DNA from: Chitinophaga horti
GTDB lineage: Bacteria; Bacteroidota; Bacteroidia; Chitinophagales; Chitinophagaceae
Direction of reading: 5' to 3'
Assembly (NCBI RefSeq): GCF_022867795.2
Contig: NZ_CP107006.1
Location: 2,542,001 to 2,606,000 of the forward strand
Length of the DNA stretch: 64,000 bases
Shown here: positions 34,501-44,385 of the stretch, piece after piece
Layout: every line of letters starts with the position of its first letter
Numbering within the stretch: the stretch's first letter is position 1
Program-made: the position numbers and the translations under genes
The notes under the pieces: generated by a model
Database searches by the model: none
Seen by the model: the letters and a program-made list of their open reading frames with translations, nothing else
Told to the model about the DNA's origin: nothing

Positions 34501-34682
34501 AGGGAACGAGTGTATATGGGAATGAGTGATAGTGAATCAGTCAGCGACAAGGCTTATGATACAACAGGGGACAACCGCACTTTGTACAGTGATTATTTTC
34601 ATGGTAAAGGGTATGTATTAAGGTCTATATGGATAAATCTGGTCAGGCTAACGGTATATGGGTAACAATTATTCCGACACCA

Positions 34683-34729
34683 CAATTTTACTAATATTTT
34701 GGGGAATACAAAATAGCGCCTATGAAATT
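34683..34729. repeat. Imperfect direct repeat, left copy, flanking the DinB gene
   Basis: About 47 bp beginning CAATTTTA and ending with GAATACAAAATAGCGCC and TGAAATT. It corresponds to 35484-35530. A shared CGTACATTGC occurs farther along both copies (near 34768 and 35558). The copies lie on both sides of the DinB-family gene. Confidence 0.6.
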
Positions 34730-34799
34730 CTTGAAAAAGTGTCCCCCATAGGTTCGAACCCAATGAGCGTACATTGCAGTTCCATTCATTGCTATGACT

Positions 34800-35276
34800 T
34801 TACTTTGCACGCCGCGAAAGAAGCTTCTTTAACAGTACTATCTGCCCCAGGTGATAAAAGCTATGTTCGATCATGACATTGATATTCTGTTCATAATCCC
34901 CATATTTCTCATCCACAAACACCTGTTTCAGCCTTTCTTCCGGCATCTGTTCGATCAGGTTGGCAAATTCCGCGGCGTCATTCCAAAAGGTAGCTAAAAA
35001 CGTGTCCCATTGTAGCTGTGATTGAACCGGAGGGAAATCGAAACTGTCTTTATCCCTGATATTGAGTGTTCCTCCTTTAAAAACCTCCTTCACACCTCTT
35101 ATATAGTAATGAATATGTTGGGATAAGATAGCGATGGAGTTTAAGGTATCCACGCGGGACACGGCCAACTCCCAGCTTGTACCAGCTAGCTGGTCTTTAT
35201 AGTTTGTGTTGGCGATCAGGGTTCCGTTCAGGATCACCTCTTTGAAACGTTTTGATATTTGATAAGATCCATTCAT
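34800..35276 (-). CDS. DinB-family protein (158 aa)
   Basis: A 158-aa four-helix-bundle protein of the DinB/DUF1572 type. Metal-ligand positions are visible: the first His in LSQHIHYYI, and the pair in MIEHSFYHLGQIV. The protein has no signal peptide. Members use a metal ion and low-molecular-weight thiols in transferase or hydrolase reactions, and many are induced by stress; the specific substrate here is unknown. It stands alone between two copies of an imperfect direct repeat. Base composition is like its neighbours. Confidence 0.83.
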   Translation of the reverse strand: MNGSYQISKRFKEVILNGTLIANTNYKDQLAGTSWELAVSRVDTLNSIAILSQHIHYYIRGVKEVFKGGTLNIRDKDSFDFPPVQSQLQWDTFLATFWNDAAEFANLIEQMPEERLKQVFVDEKYGDYEQNINVMIEHSFYHLGQIVLLKKLLSRRAK

Positions 35277-35671
35277 ATCCTGTTAATTTAGGTTTTATAT
35301 CGCGAGCCTCGGGTCCTGAGATGTGGTTACTACAACGGTTCAAAGTATATCTTTTCTTTCTAAATACAGATTGAATAATTTATCAAGCTCAAAAATAAAT
35401 GTTATGCGTGAAATTATGGAACATCAAGATCCCGCTTAACATCGCCTCCTGTCTCTATAAACCATCGCGAGCAGACATCGGCCCAATTTTAATAATTATT
35501 TTAAGAATACAAAATAGCGCCGCTGAAATTTACCGCATAGTCAGATCCATCGGTGGACGTACATTGCTCCCTGCCAGCAGCCTCACCAGAGGTTTATCAA
35601 AGATAAAGGGGTGACTAACCTAAAATGCTTATCTTTAAGCCACTGTTACGAACGTATTAACCTCAATCTCT
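35277..35671. other. Intergenic stretch with the right repeat copy
   Basis: About 395 bp, AT-rich. It holds the right copy of the direct repeat (35484-35530). A 71-codon plus-strand frame at 35399 is not supported by any protein-like feature. I see no RNA gene. Confidence 0.5.
35484..35530. repeat. Imperfect direct repeat, right copy, flanking the DinB gene
   Basis: Mirrors 34683-34729 with the shared core GAATACAAAATAGCGCC and TGAAATT. The two copies are about 800 bp apart and include the DinB gene. Confidence 0.6.
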
Positions 35672-36814
35672 ATGCGCATTCCCGTTTTCCTCATGCTGCT
35701 CGTGTGCTGTTTTAGCTGCACCCGTATTAACAAACTATACGTCAAATACGGCGAAGCCCGCCAGACTTTACAGTCTTACCAGGATAGTGTCATCCGCATC
35801 TACATGGACAGAAAAGGTCTCATTTACCCGAACATCCCTTTAAGTGACCAGCTGATCCGCACCAACGACAGTCGCCTCGAGCTGCTATATGCAAACGACG
35901 AAAATATCCTGCAACAGGCAGCAACGGCAGCCGGTGTGCCGGGACAGGAAGACAAATGGATCATCCAGGACGCATTGGCCAAGCAGATTGCCAGGGAGAT
36001 AAGGGGTGCAGCCCAGGGTAAAACGCTGGTGTATCTTATACATGGATTTAACAAACACCCGCTTCGTCCCGACAAGAGCAGCGCCTATGCAGAAAACAAA
36101 GAAATGCGGGCGAAGATGATGGAGGTGTATCCTGACCGACGCTTCCAGTTTGTAGAGATCTACTGGGACGGTTGCACCTGGGCCAATGGCTGGGCGCCGC
36201 TCGCTGCCTTTAACTCCATGAAAATCTGGGATAATGCGCAACCTGCGTCTAATAATGTGGGGGTGGAATTAAGGCGCATACTCAATGCAACGGGCGTAGC
36301 GCAGAATTATGTGATCACACACAGTCTGGGCGCGAGCGTAGCCACCTGCGCGTTGTTCAATGCGGAAAAGTTTGCGGAGGGCGACTTTATGACGGGCATC
36401 CGCAGCCGGTACAACGACACAATGAATTACCGTACGCCAACAGGCCAGTACCGCCTGGGAATCATTGCCCCGGCCATACCGGGAGAAAACACGTTCGGCG
36501 AATTTTTCGACCGCACGCCGAAAGGCTCAGACACGACGAATGTAAAAGTAATTGTCGGGTTTAATCAATACGACCCGGTATTGCGGAAATATGTCAACCT
36601 GTCTGCCTATGCCGGTGCTACAACGCTTGGCTGCCGGCCTTCGGAGCTTGCACAGGTGAAGCGGCAGGTGAACAGTGCCTCGGCTACTTACCTGTACGAC
36701 GTGGATTTCAGTCTTACTGCCAAGGATAAGAAGCAGGCGGTACATGCTTTCTCTGCATATGTGAAGAATGAGAAAGCGATGAATAGCTTTCTGGAGCAAT
36801 TGTTTCACCTTTAA
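35672..36814 (+). CDS. Alpha/beta-hydrolase-fold exported protein
   Basis: A 380-aa exported protein; the signal peptide ends CCFSC, possibly a lipoprotein site at C16. The fold has an alpha/beta-hydrolase look: the first strand LVYLIHGFNKHPLRP and the nucleophile elbow THSLGASVA at about 215, with GIIAPAIPGENTFGEFF and VGFNQYDPVLRK after it. It resembles DUF900-type hydrolases. The substrate is unknown. A second, related gene follows after 12 bp, so the two are a tandem duplication. Confidence 0.75.
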   Translation: MRIPVFLMLLVCCFSCTRINKLYVKYGEARQTLQSYQDSVIRIYMDRKGLIYPNIPLSDQLIRTNDSRLELLYANDENILQQAATAAGVPGQEDKWIIQDALAKQIAREIRGAAQGKTLVYLIHGFNKHPLRPDKSSAYAENKEMRAKMMEVYPDRRFQFVEIYWDGCTWANGWAPLAAFNSMKIWDNAQPASNNVGVELRRILNATGVAQNYVITHSLGASVATCALFNAEKFAEGDFMTGIRSRYNDTMNYRTPTGQYRLGIIAPAIPGENTFGEFFDRTPKGSDTTNVKVIVGFNQYDPVLRKYVNLSAYAGATTLGCRPSELAQVKRQVNSASATYLYDVDFSLTAKDKKQAVHAFSAYVKNEKAMNSFLEQLFHL

Positions 36815-36826
36815 TACCCCATCTCT

Positions 36827-38295
36827 ATGCGTATCTATCTGTTGTTATTACTTGGACTATGCAGCCCACTACTACTGGCTGCGCAATATTTTGCCGAAAG
36901 CGAAACGAGGAGCTGCAAATCCAGGCCATTATGCCGCGATTGTTTTGCTAACAAATACACAGACGCTCAAAAGCGCACCTTAGACGAAAATTGGTCAGAT
37001 TTTGAGGGCGCAGACCTGGATCAAACGCTTGCAGCAGACAGCCTGCTACATACGTTTAAGATCAGGTTCGACGGGATCGGCTGTGTGTATCCGTCATTTT
37101 TCAATGACAACCGGTTAAAGGAGATTTTTCTAAACGACAATGTGATTATCGGGGGATTCCGCCGCTATTCATTCCTGATGATCATGCATCGCTACCCGGA
37201 TACGCTGGAAGTGTTTTATCCGCAGCTGAAAGGTAAACTCGATGCGTTAAAAAAGATCGCCACAAGGGAACGAAGCCTTTACACCCTACGGCCTGAACAT
37301 ACGGTTTGCTTCGAGTTCCGGGAGGCATGGAATGATGTGTTTATGCCGGAAATCATCGCGGCGGCCAACAAAAAAGTGCGTGACCATGAGCTTAAGCAAT
37401 GTGTCTACTTCGTTCCCGGGTATAACGTACCCTATAGCCTTGCGCAGGTACAGGGCAATTTCATGTTCAGGGATTATGCAAATAATCTGCCTGACCGGAA
37501 AACAGGGGACAGCATTTTATTTCTTCGAATTTTCTGGCCAACGAACGATCAGAAGAAACATGACTTTACGTTAGAGAATTGCAACACGGATAACAAGCTG
37601 ATTAAAGCCAATAAGACACTTTATGACTTCATCACGAATAGGGGATACAACGCGGCACTATCACTCCGGAAGTTTGTAAAAGCCCTGCCTGAAGACATGA
37701 TCATCACCGGCATCTCTCATTCGTTTGGCGCTACTGTCAGTACTGCCCTTGTACTCAGCCCTGAAACAAAGATGGATGGCGACAATCACCGGGATTCGCT
37801 ATTCGAGGCCGCATTCCGCAAAGAAACACCACCCAGACAGCGGTGCTACTTTTTTTAAGTGCGCCAGGCATCCCCGGCGTGGGTACCTTTCAGGCGATGG
37901 ATGAAAAGCAAAATAAGGAGCATTACTTTTTCATCGGCCATAATAAGCGCGACCGTATACTGCGTAAACAACCTTTCCGGATTACGATCCCAAGGATTTT
38001 TACTAACGCCGCACGGGGTTGCCAAACTACGCTCGGCTGTGATTACAAGGGGGAAATCAGGGATGTGAAAAAATTTGTACGTGTCACGTTGAATATGGAG
38101 CCCAACTTCTACTACGCCCGCAATTCCACCCTTAATGTACACGATTACTTCTGCACCCGCCGCCAGCCCGGCTTCCAATCCCACTTCGTAAAATATGTGC
38201 ATGACAGCTACTCCCGCGTAAATGATATCAGCATGCCAACGCCGGTAACTACGCCCCAAACTTCATCATCTCGGTCGAGTGGTTCAGCCCAGTAG
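36827..38295 (+). pseudogene. Alpha/beta-hydrolase-fold exported protein, frameshifted paralog of the preceding gene
   Basis: The first frame (36827-37858) starts with a signal peptide (LLLAAQYF), and has the hydrolase parts QCVYFVPGYNVPYSL and GISHSFGATVSTA; it then breaks at a T7 run (37850-37856). The second frame (37843-38295) continues with SAPGIPGVGTFQAMDEKQ and FFIGHNKRDRILRKQPFR, matching the first gene's GIIAPAIPGENTF and IVGFNQYDPVLRK. One more T would join both. The joined product would be about 490 aa and would overlap the convergent SDR gene by 47 bp. Either a real defect or a homopolymer miscount. Confidence 0.75.
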
Positions 38296-39046
38296 TAGTA
38301 CCCGCCGTCACATCCACGGTAACACCAGTAATCTTCCGCGCCAAGTCCGAGGCGAGGAACACACCTGTATTCGCAATATCGGCCATCATCGGCAACTGCT
38401 TTAACATGGTATCGCCTTCCAGCCGCTGAATGGCACGTTTTCCCTGTTCGCCGCCAAGTTCGATGGCTTCCCTGAACACACGGGTGTCCGGGGAGCCGCC
38501 GGAACGGATATTCACTACGCGAACGCCACCAGGGCCAAGCTCTGAGGCGAGGTTCTTTGAGAAGCTTTCCACGGCACAACAGGCGACGCCGAATCCGCCG
38601 GTGAGCGGGTACGCAACACCGCCTGGTGTGGCGGTCAAGGTAAGGATCACGCCGGAGCCTTGTTTCAACATGGTGCGGGCGGCAGCGGTGGCGGTAAGGA
38701 ACTGTGTTTCTATAGCGATGTGAATGGGGCGCAGAAAATCCTCGGGGTGCATATCAATAAGTGGCACGTCCTGTGTATCCTTCCAGCCGATGGCGTTGAA
38801 GGAGATGTCCAGCTGCTTAACCTGCGCCAGGTGCCGCTGGATAGACGTAGCGCTGAGGGCATCTACGATCGCGATTTCGGCTTTTCCTCCTTTTGCAGTA
38901 ATGCCGGCGACGACGGCTTCGAGGGCATCGGGGTTGCGGCCGGTAAGCAACACGGTGGCGCCCGCGGCGGCGAATGCCTCGGCAAAGGCTTGTCCCATGG
39001 AGCCGGATGCGCCGTAAATCACGGCGGTTTTATCGGATAAGGTCAT
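38249..39046 (-). CDS. SDR-family oxidoreductase lacking the usual Tyr/Lys pair
   Basis: A 265-aa short-chain dehydrogenase/reductase fold. The nucleotide-binding loop is GASGSMGQAFA at 13-23, with the acidic DAL near 62 and ISFNAIGW at 81-88. At the YxxxK position the protein has GGFGVACCAVESFSK, so the catalytic Tyr is Phe and the Lys is Cys. A similar divergent group exists among actinobacterial and Bacteroidota SDRs. It may bind NAD(P) without typical redox activity, or use other residues. It overlaps the convergent frameshifted hydrolase. Confidence 0.85.
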   Translation of the reverse strand: MTLSDKTAVIYGASGSMGQAFAEAFAAAGATVLLTGRNPDALEAVVAGITAKGGKAEIAIVDALSATSIQRHLAQVKQLDISFNAIGWKDTQDVPLIDMHPEDFLRPIHIAIETQFLTATAAARTMLKQGSGVILTLTATPGGVAYPLTGGFGVACCAVESFSKNLASELGPGGVRVVNIRSGGSPDTRVFREAIELGGEQGKRAIQRLEGDTMLKQLPMMADIANTGVFLASDLARKITGVTVDVTAGTTTGLNHSTEMMKFGA

Positions 39047-39159
39047 AGTGACGATTTTTTATAAAGATATTGGGATTACGTCATTTGGGAGGGGCCGTAA
39101 CCGGACAAATAGTGGGTGGATTACGACAAGCCAGCCATTATTACGTACTTTGTGTTCAC

Positions 39160-39879
39160 ATGAAAATCATCGCACTGTACGAAGGAAGTTATATCGTGAA
39201 TAAGCAAAAGGTATTCACACCGATCACGCCCGGCATGGCAAGGGTTCCCGGCGATGGCACGAAGGTGGGCATCTGCCCTTTCCTGGTAGAAGCGGGTACG
39301 GATTTGATACTGATGGACACTGGTACGGGCGCGGAACGCGACGGAGTGAACGTAGTTGTTTCGCTGATACGGCAGCACGGTTACAGGCCGGAGCAGGTAA
39401 CGCATGTACTGCTCTCGCATTTTCATAAAGACCATACGAATGGGATTGGCAGCGGCGCTACGGGGATTTATACCAACGCGAAGATCTATGCACAGCGGCG
39501 CGGGCTGGAGCATGCGTTGTCGCAGACAAACAATCCTTCCTTTAACCAGCCAGCCCTACAGCAATTACAGCAGTTGTCCAATCTCCAGCTACTCAATGAA
39601 GACAAGGGCCAGTTATCGGAACACATCTTTTTCGAAATGGATGGCGGCCACTGCCCTTTCCACCAGCACTTTTTCATTCGGGAAGGCGGGGAAACGGCCT
39701 TCTATGGCGGCGATAACCTCCCGCAGCGTTACTACCTGGAGCATAACTGGGCGTATAAGAACGATGCGGACGGTAAAACGGCGATGCACCTGCGGGAGCA
39801 ATGGGAACAGGAGGCCCGCAAGGCCCACTGGTCGGTGCTTTTCTACCATGACACACGGGACAATGTAGTCCAGTTCTAG
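39160..39879 (+). CDS. MBL-fold metallo-hydrolase
   Basis: A 239-aa metallo-beta-lactamase-fold hydrolase. I use the ATG at 39160 (MKIIALYEGSY), as 30 residues upstream lack similarity. The zinc motif is LSHFHKDHTNG at about 88-98 (HxHxDH), with DGGHCPFHQHFF and YGGDNLP supplying further ligands. It resembles the lactonase/quorum-quenching-like part of the superfamily, but the substrate cannot be assigned. It is divergent from the SDR gene with a 113-bp gap. Confidence 0.85.
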   Translation: MKIIALYEGSYIVNKQKVFTPITPGMARVPGDGTKVGICPFLVEAGTDLILMDTGTGAERDGVNVVVSLIRQHGYRPEQVTHVLLSHFHKDHTNGIGSGATGIYTNAKIYAQRRGLEHALSQTNNPSFNQPALQQLQQLSNLQLLNEDKGQLSEHIFFEMDGGHCPFHQHFFIREGGETAFYGGDNLPQRYYLEHNWAYKNDADGKTAMHLREQWEQEARKAHWSVLFYHDTRDNVVQF

Positions 39880-39942
39880 GATTTCCTCAGGTTTATCGCT
39901 TGGAAATGCCGACCTTTGGGCCGCCTTTCAAATAAATATGTG

Positions 39943-41265
39943 ATGGACAACAGATCAGGTATACAGCGTAAAAAGCTGGCGGGTCTGGTGGGAGTATCTT
40001 TGCTGACCGGCCTGCTTTCCACCCTACTGGCCTTTTTACTCAAACATGCGACGGAAGAAGCCGAAACTTATGTTTTTACCCATTTATCCAGTGCCTCTTA
40101 CTGGTTTATATTTATTCCTTCCGTGGGAATGACGGTGATTTACTTCACACGCAAATATTTGTTTCGCGGAAAACAGAACAAAGGGATCAAAGAAATTTAC
40201 AGTACCATTAAGGAGCGCAAAGAAGAACTTCCTTTTTATAAAGTACCCTCCCACTTCATCAATGGCTTTATAACAGTGATATCCGGTGGGTCTACTGGCG
40301 TGGAAGTGTCGACGGTGGTGTCTACAGCGGCTATCGGCGCAACAGCACATCGGAAAACGGCCATCGCCAGGCGTTACAAAACAGAACTGATCGCCGCAGG
40401 TGTGGCGGCCGGTGTGGCTACGCTGTTTAACAGTCCGCTCGCGGGCATCTTGTTCGCGGTGGAAGTAATTGCGCGCAGGTCGCACAAAAGCATTTTGCTT
40501 GCCTGTATCGTGGCGGTTATACCCTCCATTGTGGCAGCGCACTTTTTGCCGCACGCGTATCTTTTCAACATTCCTGTTACGACCTGGAACCCTGCCGCGA
40601 CGCCGGCCATCCTGGTGATTTGTGTACTGAGCGCGCTGATGGCGGTATATTTCACACGGGTGATGGTACTAATCAAAACGAAGTATGCGAAGATCACCAA
40701 TAACTTCATGCGGGTGAACATTGCGGCCTTCCTCGTAGGCATCAGCATCTTCCTGTTACCACAATTGTTCGGTGACAGTTATCATGCGGTAAATTCTATG
40801 CTGCACCAGGGCGCGCCGGCTTTCTCTGTTAAACTGCTGGCATTATTATTTTGCTTTGCGCTGATCAAACCGCTGATCGCTTCATTGACCATCGGTGCGG
40901 GTGGCGACGGTGGTGTGTTTGCCCCCAGTATTATTGTGGGTGCGACGATCGGGGTGTTTGTGGCATTGATCTGCAATCACTATTTTCATGCGAACTTCTC
41001 TTTTATCAACTTCATGATATTCGGCGTAGCAGCAGCATTAAGTGCTGCCATACATGCGCCGCTGACGGCCCTGTTCCTGGCCTGTAACCTGGTGCCGGGC
41101 GGCTTTACGCTCTTCCTGCCGGTATTAGCGGTGGCCATGGTGTCGCGATACATTTCGCATTACTTCTGCGAATACACGGTGTATAGTTATGAAGACCCAT
41201 CCAAGGAAATGTATCCGCATCTGCGCCTGATGAAATTATACCGCAAAACCAGGCAGCAGCACTAG
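39943..41265 (+). CDS. ClC-family chloride channel/antiporter
   Basis: A 440-aa membrane protein with about ten to twelve transmembrane segments. The ClC motifs are GGSTGVEVSTVVSTAAIGA (the Glu is the gating residue at the usual GREGP place) and GAGGDGGVFAPSIIVGAT with the GxFxP motif. The gating Glu supports an H+/Cl- antiporter mechanism, as in other bacterial ClCs. I use the ATG at 39943; a TTG start 27 bp earlier is possible. Its stop overlaps the convergent AraC stop by 4 bp. Confidence 0.9.
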   Translation: MDNRSGIQRKKLAGLVGVSLLTGLLSTLLAFLLKHATEEAETYVFTHLSSASYWFIFIPSVGMTVIYFTRKYLFRGKQNKGIKEIYSTIKERKEELPFYKVPSHFINGFITVISGGSTGVEVSTVVSTAAIGATAHRKTAIARRYKTELIAAGVAAGVATLFNSPLAGILFAVEVIARRSHKSILLACIVAVIPSIVAAHFLPHAYLFNIPVTTWNPAATPAILVICVLSALMAVYFTRVMVLIKTKYAKITNNFMRVNIAAFLVGISIFLLPQLFGDSYHAVNSMLHQGAPAFSVKLLALLFCFALIKPLIASLTIGAGGDGGVFAPSIIVGATIGVFVALICNHYFHANFSFINFMIFGVAAALSAAIHAPLTALFLACNLVPGGFTLFLPVLAVAMVSRYISHYFCEYTVYSYEDPSKEMYPHLRLMKLYRKTRQQH

Positions 41266-42179
41266 TGCAGCAGTTTACGGTAAGCGAGCGGCGACAGCTT
41301 TGTTTTATTCCTGAACAATTTATTGAACGATTGCGGGTACTCAAACCCGAACGTGTAGGCGATTTCAGCTACAGACAGCTCGGTGGTGGCCAGTAATTCC
41401 TTCGCTTTTTCAATCAGTTTATCCTGGATGTGCTGCTGTGTACTTTTCCCGGTAAGGCTGTTTAATAAGTTACTGAGATAATTTGGTGAGAAGTGCAGCC
41501 TGTCCGTAAAGTAATGCACCGTGGGCAAGGGCATCTCCTGCTGCTCAGGGTGATCGAAATAATCGTTCAGCAAGGCTTCGAAACGAGATAACAAATCAGA
41601 ATTCAATGTTTTGCGGGTGATGAATTGCCGGTTGTAAAAGCGGTCGGCATAACTAAGCAGCAAATCAATATATGAGATGATCACGGGCTCCGTAAAACCG
41701 TCGATATTCTTCGCGCTCTCCGCCTGCAGCATTTTCATAATGTTGATCACCGTTTCCTCTTCCTCTGCAGACAGGTGTAAGGCCTCATGCACGGCATAAC
41801 TGAAAAATGCGTATTCTTTGATTTTCGCGCCCAACGGATGTTTGCGTATAAAATCCGGATGAAACACCAGGCACCAGCCTGACGGTTTATGATTTTCGGG
41901 AATGTTGGAAACAACCTGTTTGGGGCCGGTAAAAACCATTACCCCTTCATCGAAGTCGTAATGATTTTGCCCGTATTTCATTTTCCCATACACATTCCGT
42001 TTAATAGAAACACAGTAAAGGTCCAGGAGTATGTTACGGTATTGTTGGTCTGCATTATATTGCATTTCATCAAAATTAAACACGCTCACCAATGGATGAT
42101 GAGGCTTTGGCAACGATAATATGCGGTGTTGTTCAGACACTGATTTAACGTGATAAGGAACTTCTTTCTTCATGATCAT
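41262..42179 (-). CDS. AraC-family transcriptional regulator
   Basis: A regulator of about 305 aa. I use the ATG at 42179 (MIMKKEVPYHV); 24 residues upstream are not family-like. The N-terminal sensing part (SVFNFDEMQ, YCVSIKRNVYGKMKYGQ, GVMVFTGPKQVVS) is a cupin-like AraC_binding-type domain; the C-terminal HTH pair is at about 200-300 (VHYFTDRLHFSPNYLSNLLNSLTGK and LSVAEIAYTFGFEYPQSFNKLFRNKTKLSP). It lies 58 bp downstream of the aldo/keto reductase on the same strand, which may be its target. Confidence 0.88.
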   Translation of the reverse strand: MIMKKEVPYHVKSVSEQHRILSLPKPHHPLVSVFNFDEMQYNADQQYRNILLDLYCVSIKRNVYGKMKYGQNHYDFDEGVMVFTGPKQVVSNIPENHKPSGWCLVFHPDFIRKHPLGAKIKEYAFFSYAVHEALHLSAEEEETVINIMKMLQAESAKNIDGFTEPVIISYIDLLLSYADRFYNRQFITRKTLNSDLLSRFEALLNDYFDHPEQQEMPLPTVHYFTDRLHFSPNYLSNLLNSLTGKSTQQHIQDKLIEKAKELLATTELSVAEIAYTFGFEYPQSFNKLFRNKTKLSPLAYRKLLH

Positions 42180-42237
42180 CCGGCTTGTCTCCTGTAAAAA
42201 TAGGCGAATCCATAACGACTCGCCCGTTAAATGCCTC

Positions 42238-43251
<1,014 letters not shown>

Positions 43252-43422
43252 CTCTTTTCGTTTTTGTTCACACAAAGGTGCGACCATGCGTGACGGGAAA
43301 AGTAGCGCGATCTACGGGAGTTGTATCCAAATCTATGTTTCGGGAAGACTTGCGCATTTTCCGAATATCGCTTAACTTGACCATACCGACAGGTTCCACT
43401 TTTATGATTAACACGTCGCTGT

Positions 43423-44358
43423 ATGACCGAGAAAGAGATTGAAAACAAAAAAGGATCTCACAAAAACATCTGGTATGGTATTGGCCGACACCGTATCGAG
43501 ATCCCAAAGACCGTTTTAAAAGCACAGGTGCAGAACAACAACCTGATGAAGCACCTGCACATCCGCTCCATCGGGTACTATCCGAAAGCGCAGGACCACT
43601 ACACTTACCGCAAAAAAGGATTACCGGAGAGTTTTATCTTTTATTGCGTGGACGGCCACGGCTGGTTCCAGGTAAAGGGAAAACGATATGAAGTAGGGCC
43701 CAACGAATTCTTTATCCTTCCGCATAATACCGAACATGCTTATGGCAGTAGTGAAGATTCGCCCTGGAGTATTTACTGGATTCACTTTGGCGGGGAGTCG
43801 CTGCAGGAATTTAATGATATGTTAACCGTGCAGAAACACTTCGAACCGATGTATATCAAGAATAATGGCGATATTATCCCGCTGTTTAACAAGATTTACA
43901 AAACACTCGAACTGGGCTACAGCCTTGATAATCTGCACTTCGCCAACATGTGCCTGGTGCAGTTCATCAACCTGTTCATCTACAACACGCGCCATTACGA
44001 GGCGAGTATGACGGATAAGTCTGACTGCGTGGACAATGCCATCCTGTATATGCAGGAGCGTATTAATGATAAGATATCGCTGGACGAGCTGGTGAAACAG
44101 TTCAACTATTCCGTCTCGCGTTTCTCCAATCTTTTTAAACAGAAGACGGGTTATGCGCCCATTGATTATTTTGTGCAACTGAAAATGCAAAAGGCTTGTC
44201 AGCAGCTGGATTTTACGAACCGTTCGGTGAAAGATATCGCTTTTAGTATTGGGTTCGACGACCCGTATTACTTTTCGCGCCGTTTCCGGGCGGTAATCGG
44301 GATGTCGCCTAAGAAATACCGTTTACTGAACAACGACCAGCGTAAATCACCGGCCTGA
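43423..44358 (+). CDS. AraC-family regulator of the pectin-type locus
   Basis: A 311-aa regulator. The N-terminal arm carries a cupin (YKVGPNEFFILPHNTEHAYGS-like; WSIYWIHFGG) and the C-terminal HTH pair is at about 215-305 (ISLDELVKQFNYSVSRFSNLFKQKTGYAPIDYF, then SVKDIAFSIGFDDPYYFSRRF). It starts the carbohydrate locus and is transcribed into the esterase gene 28 bp later. It is likely to respond to a released sugar (for example rhamnose or arabinose), as is common in this phylum; the ligand is inference. Confidence 0.88.
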   Translation: MTEKEIENKKGSHKNIWYGIGRHRIEIPKTVLKAQVQNNNLMKHLHIRSIGYYPKAQDHYTYRKKGLPESFIFYCVDGHGWFQVKGKRYEVGPNEFFILPHNTEHAYGSSEDSPWSIYWIHFGGESLQEFNDMLTVQKHFEPMYIKNNGDIIPLFNKIYKTLELGYSLDNLHFANMCLVQFINLFIYNTRHYEASMTDKSDCVDNAILYMQERINDKISLDELVKQFNYSVSRFSNLFKQKTGYAPIDYFVQLKMQKACQQLDFTNRSVKDIAFSIGFDDPYYFSRRFRAVIGMSPKKYRLLNNDQRKSPA

Positions 44359-44385
44359 GGCCACCAACACCGTTAAAACAAACAC

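Noticed and set aside
34740..34770. tRNA T-arm-like sequence (GGTTCGAACCC)
   Set aside because: No acceptor, D or anticodon arms fit upstream, and the flanking stem has a mismatch; no CCA-adjacent end.
35399..35614. 71-aa plus-strand frame
   Set aside because: It crosses the direct repeat and shows no family similarity or codon pattern like its neighbours.
37843..38295. Independent gene from a GTG start
   Set aside because: It is the C-terminal continuation of the preceding frame, as shown by the paralog at 35672.
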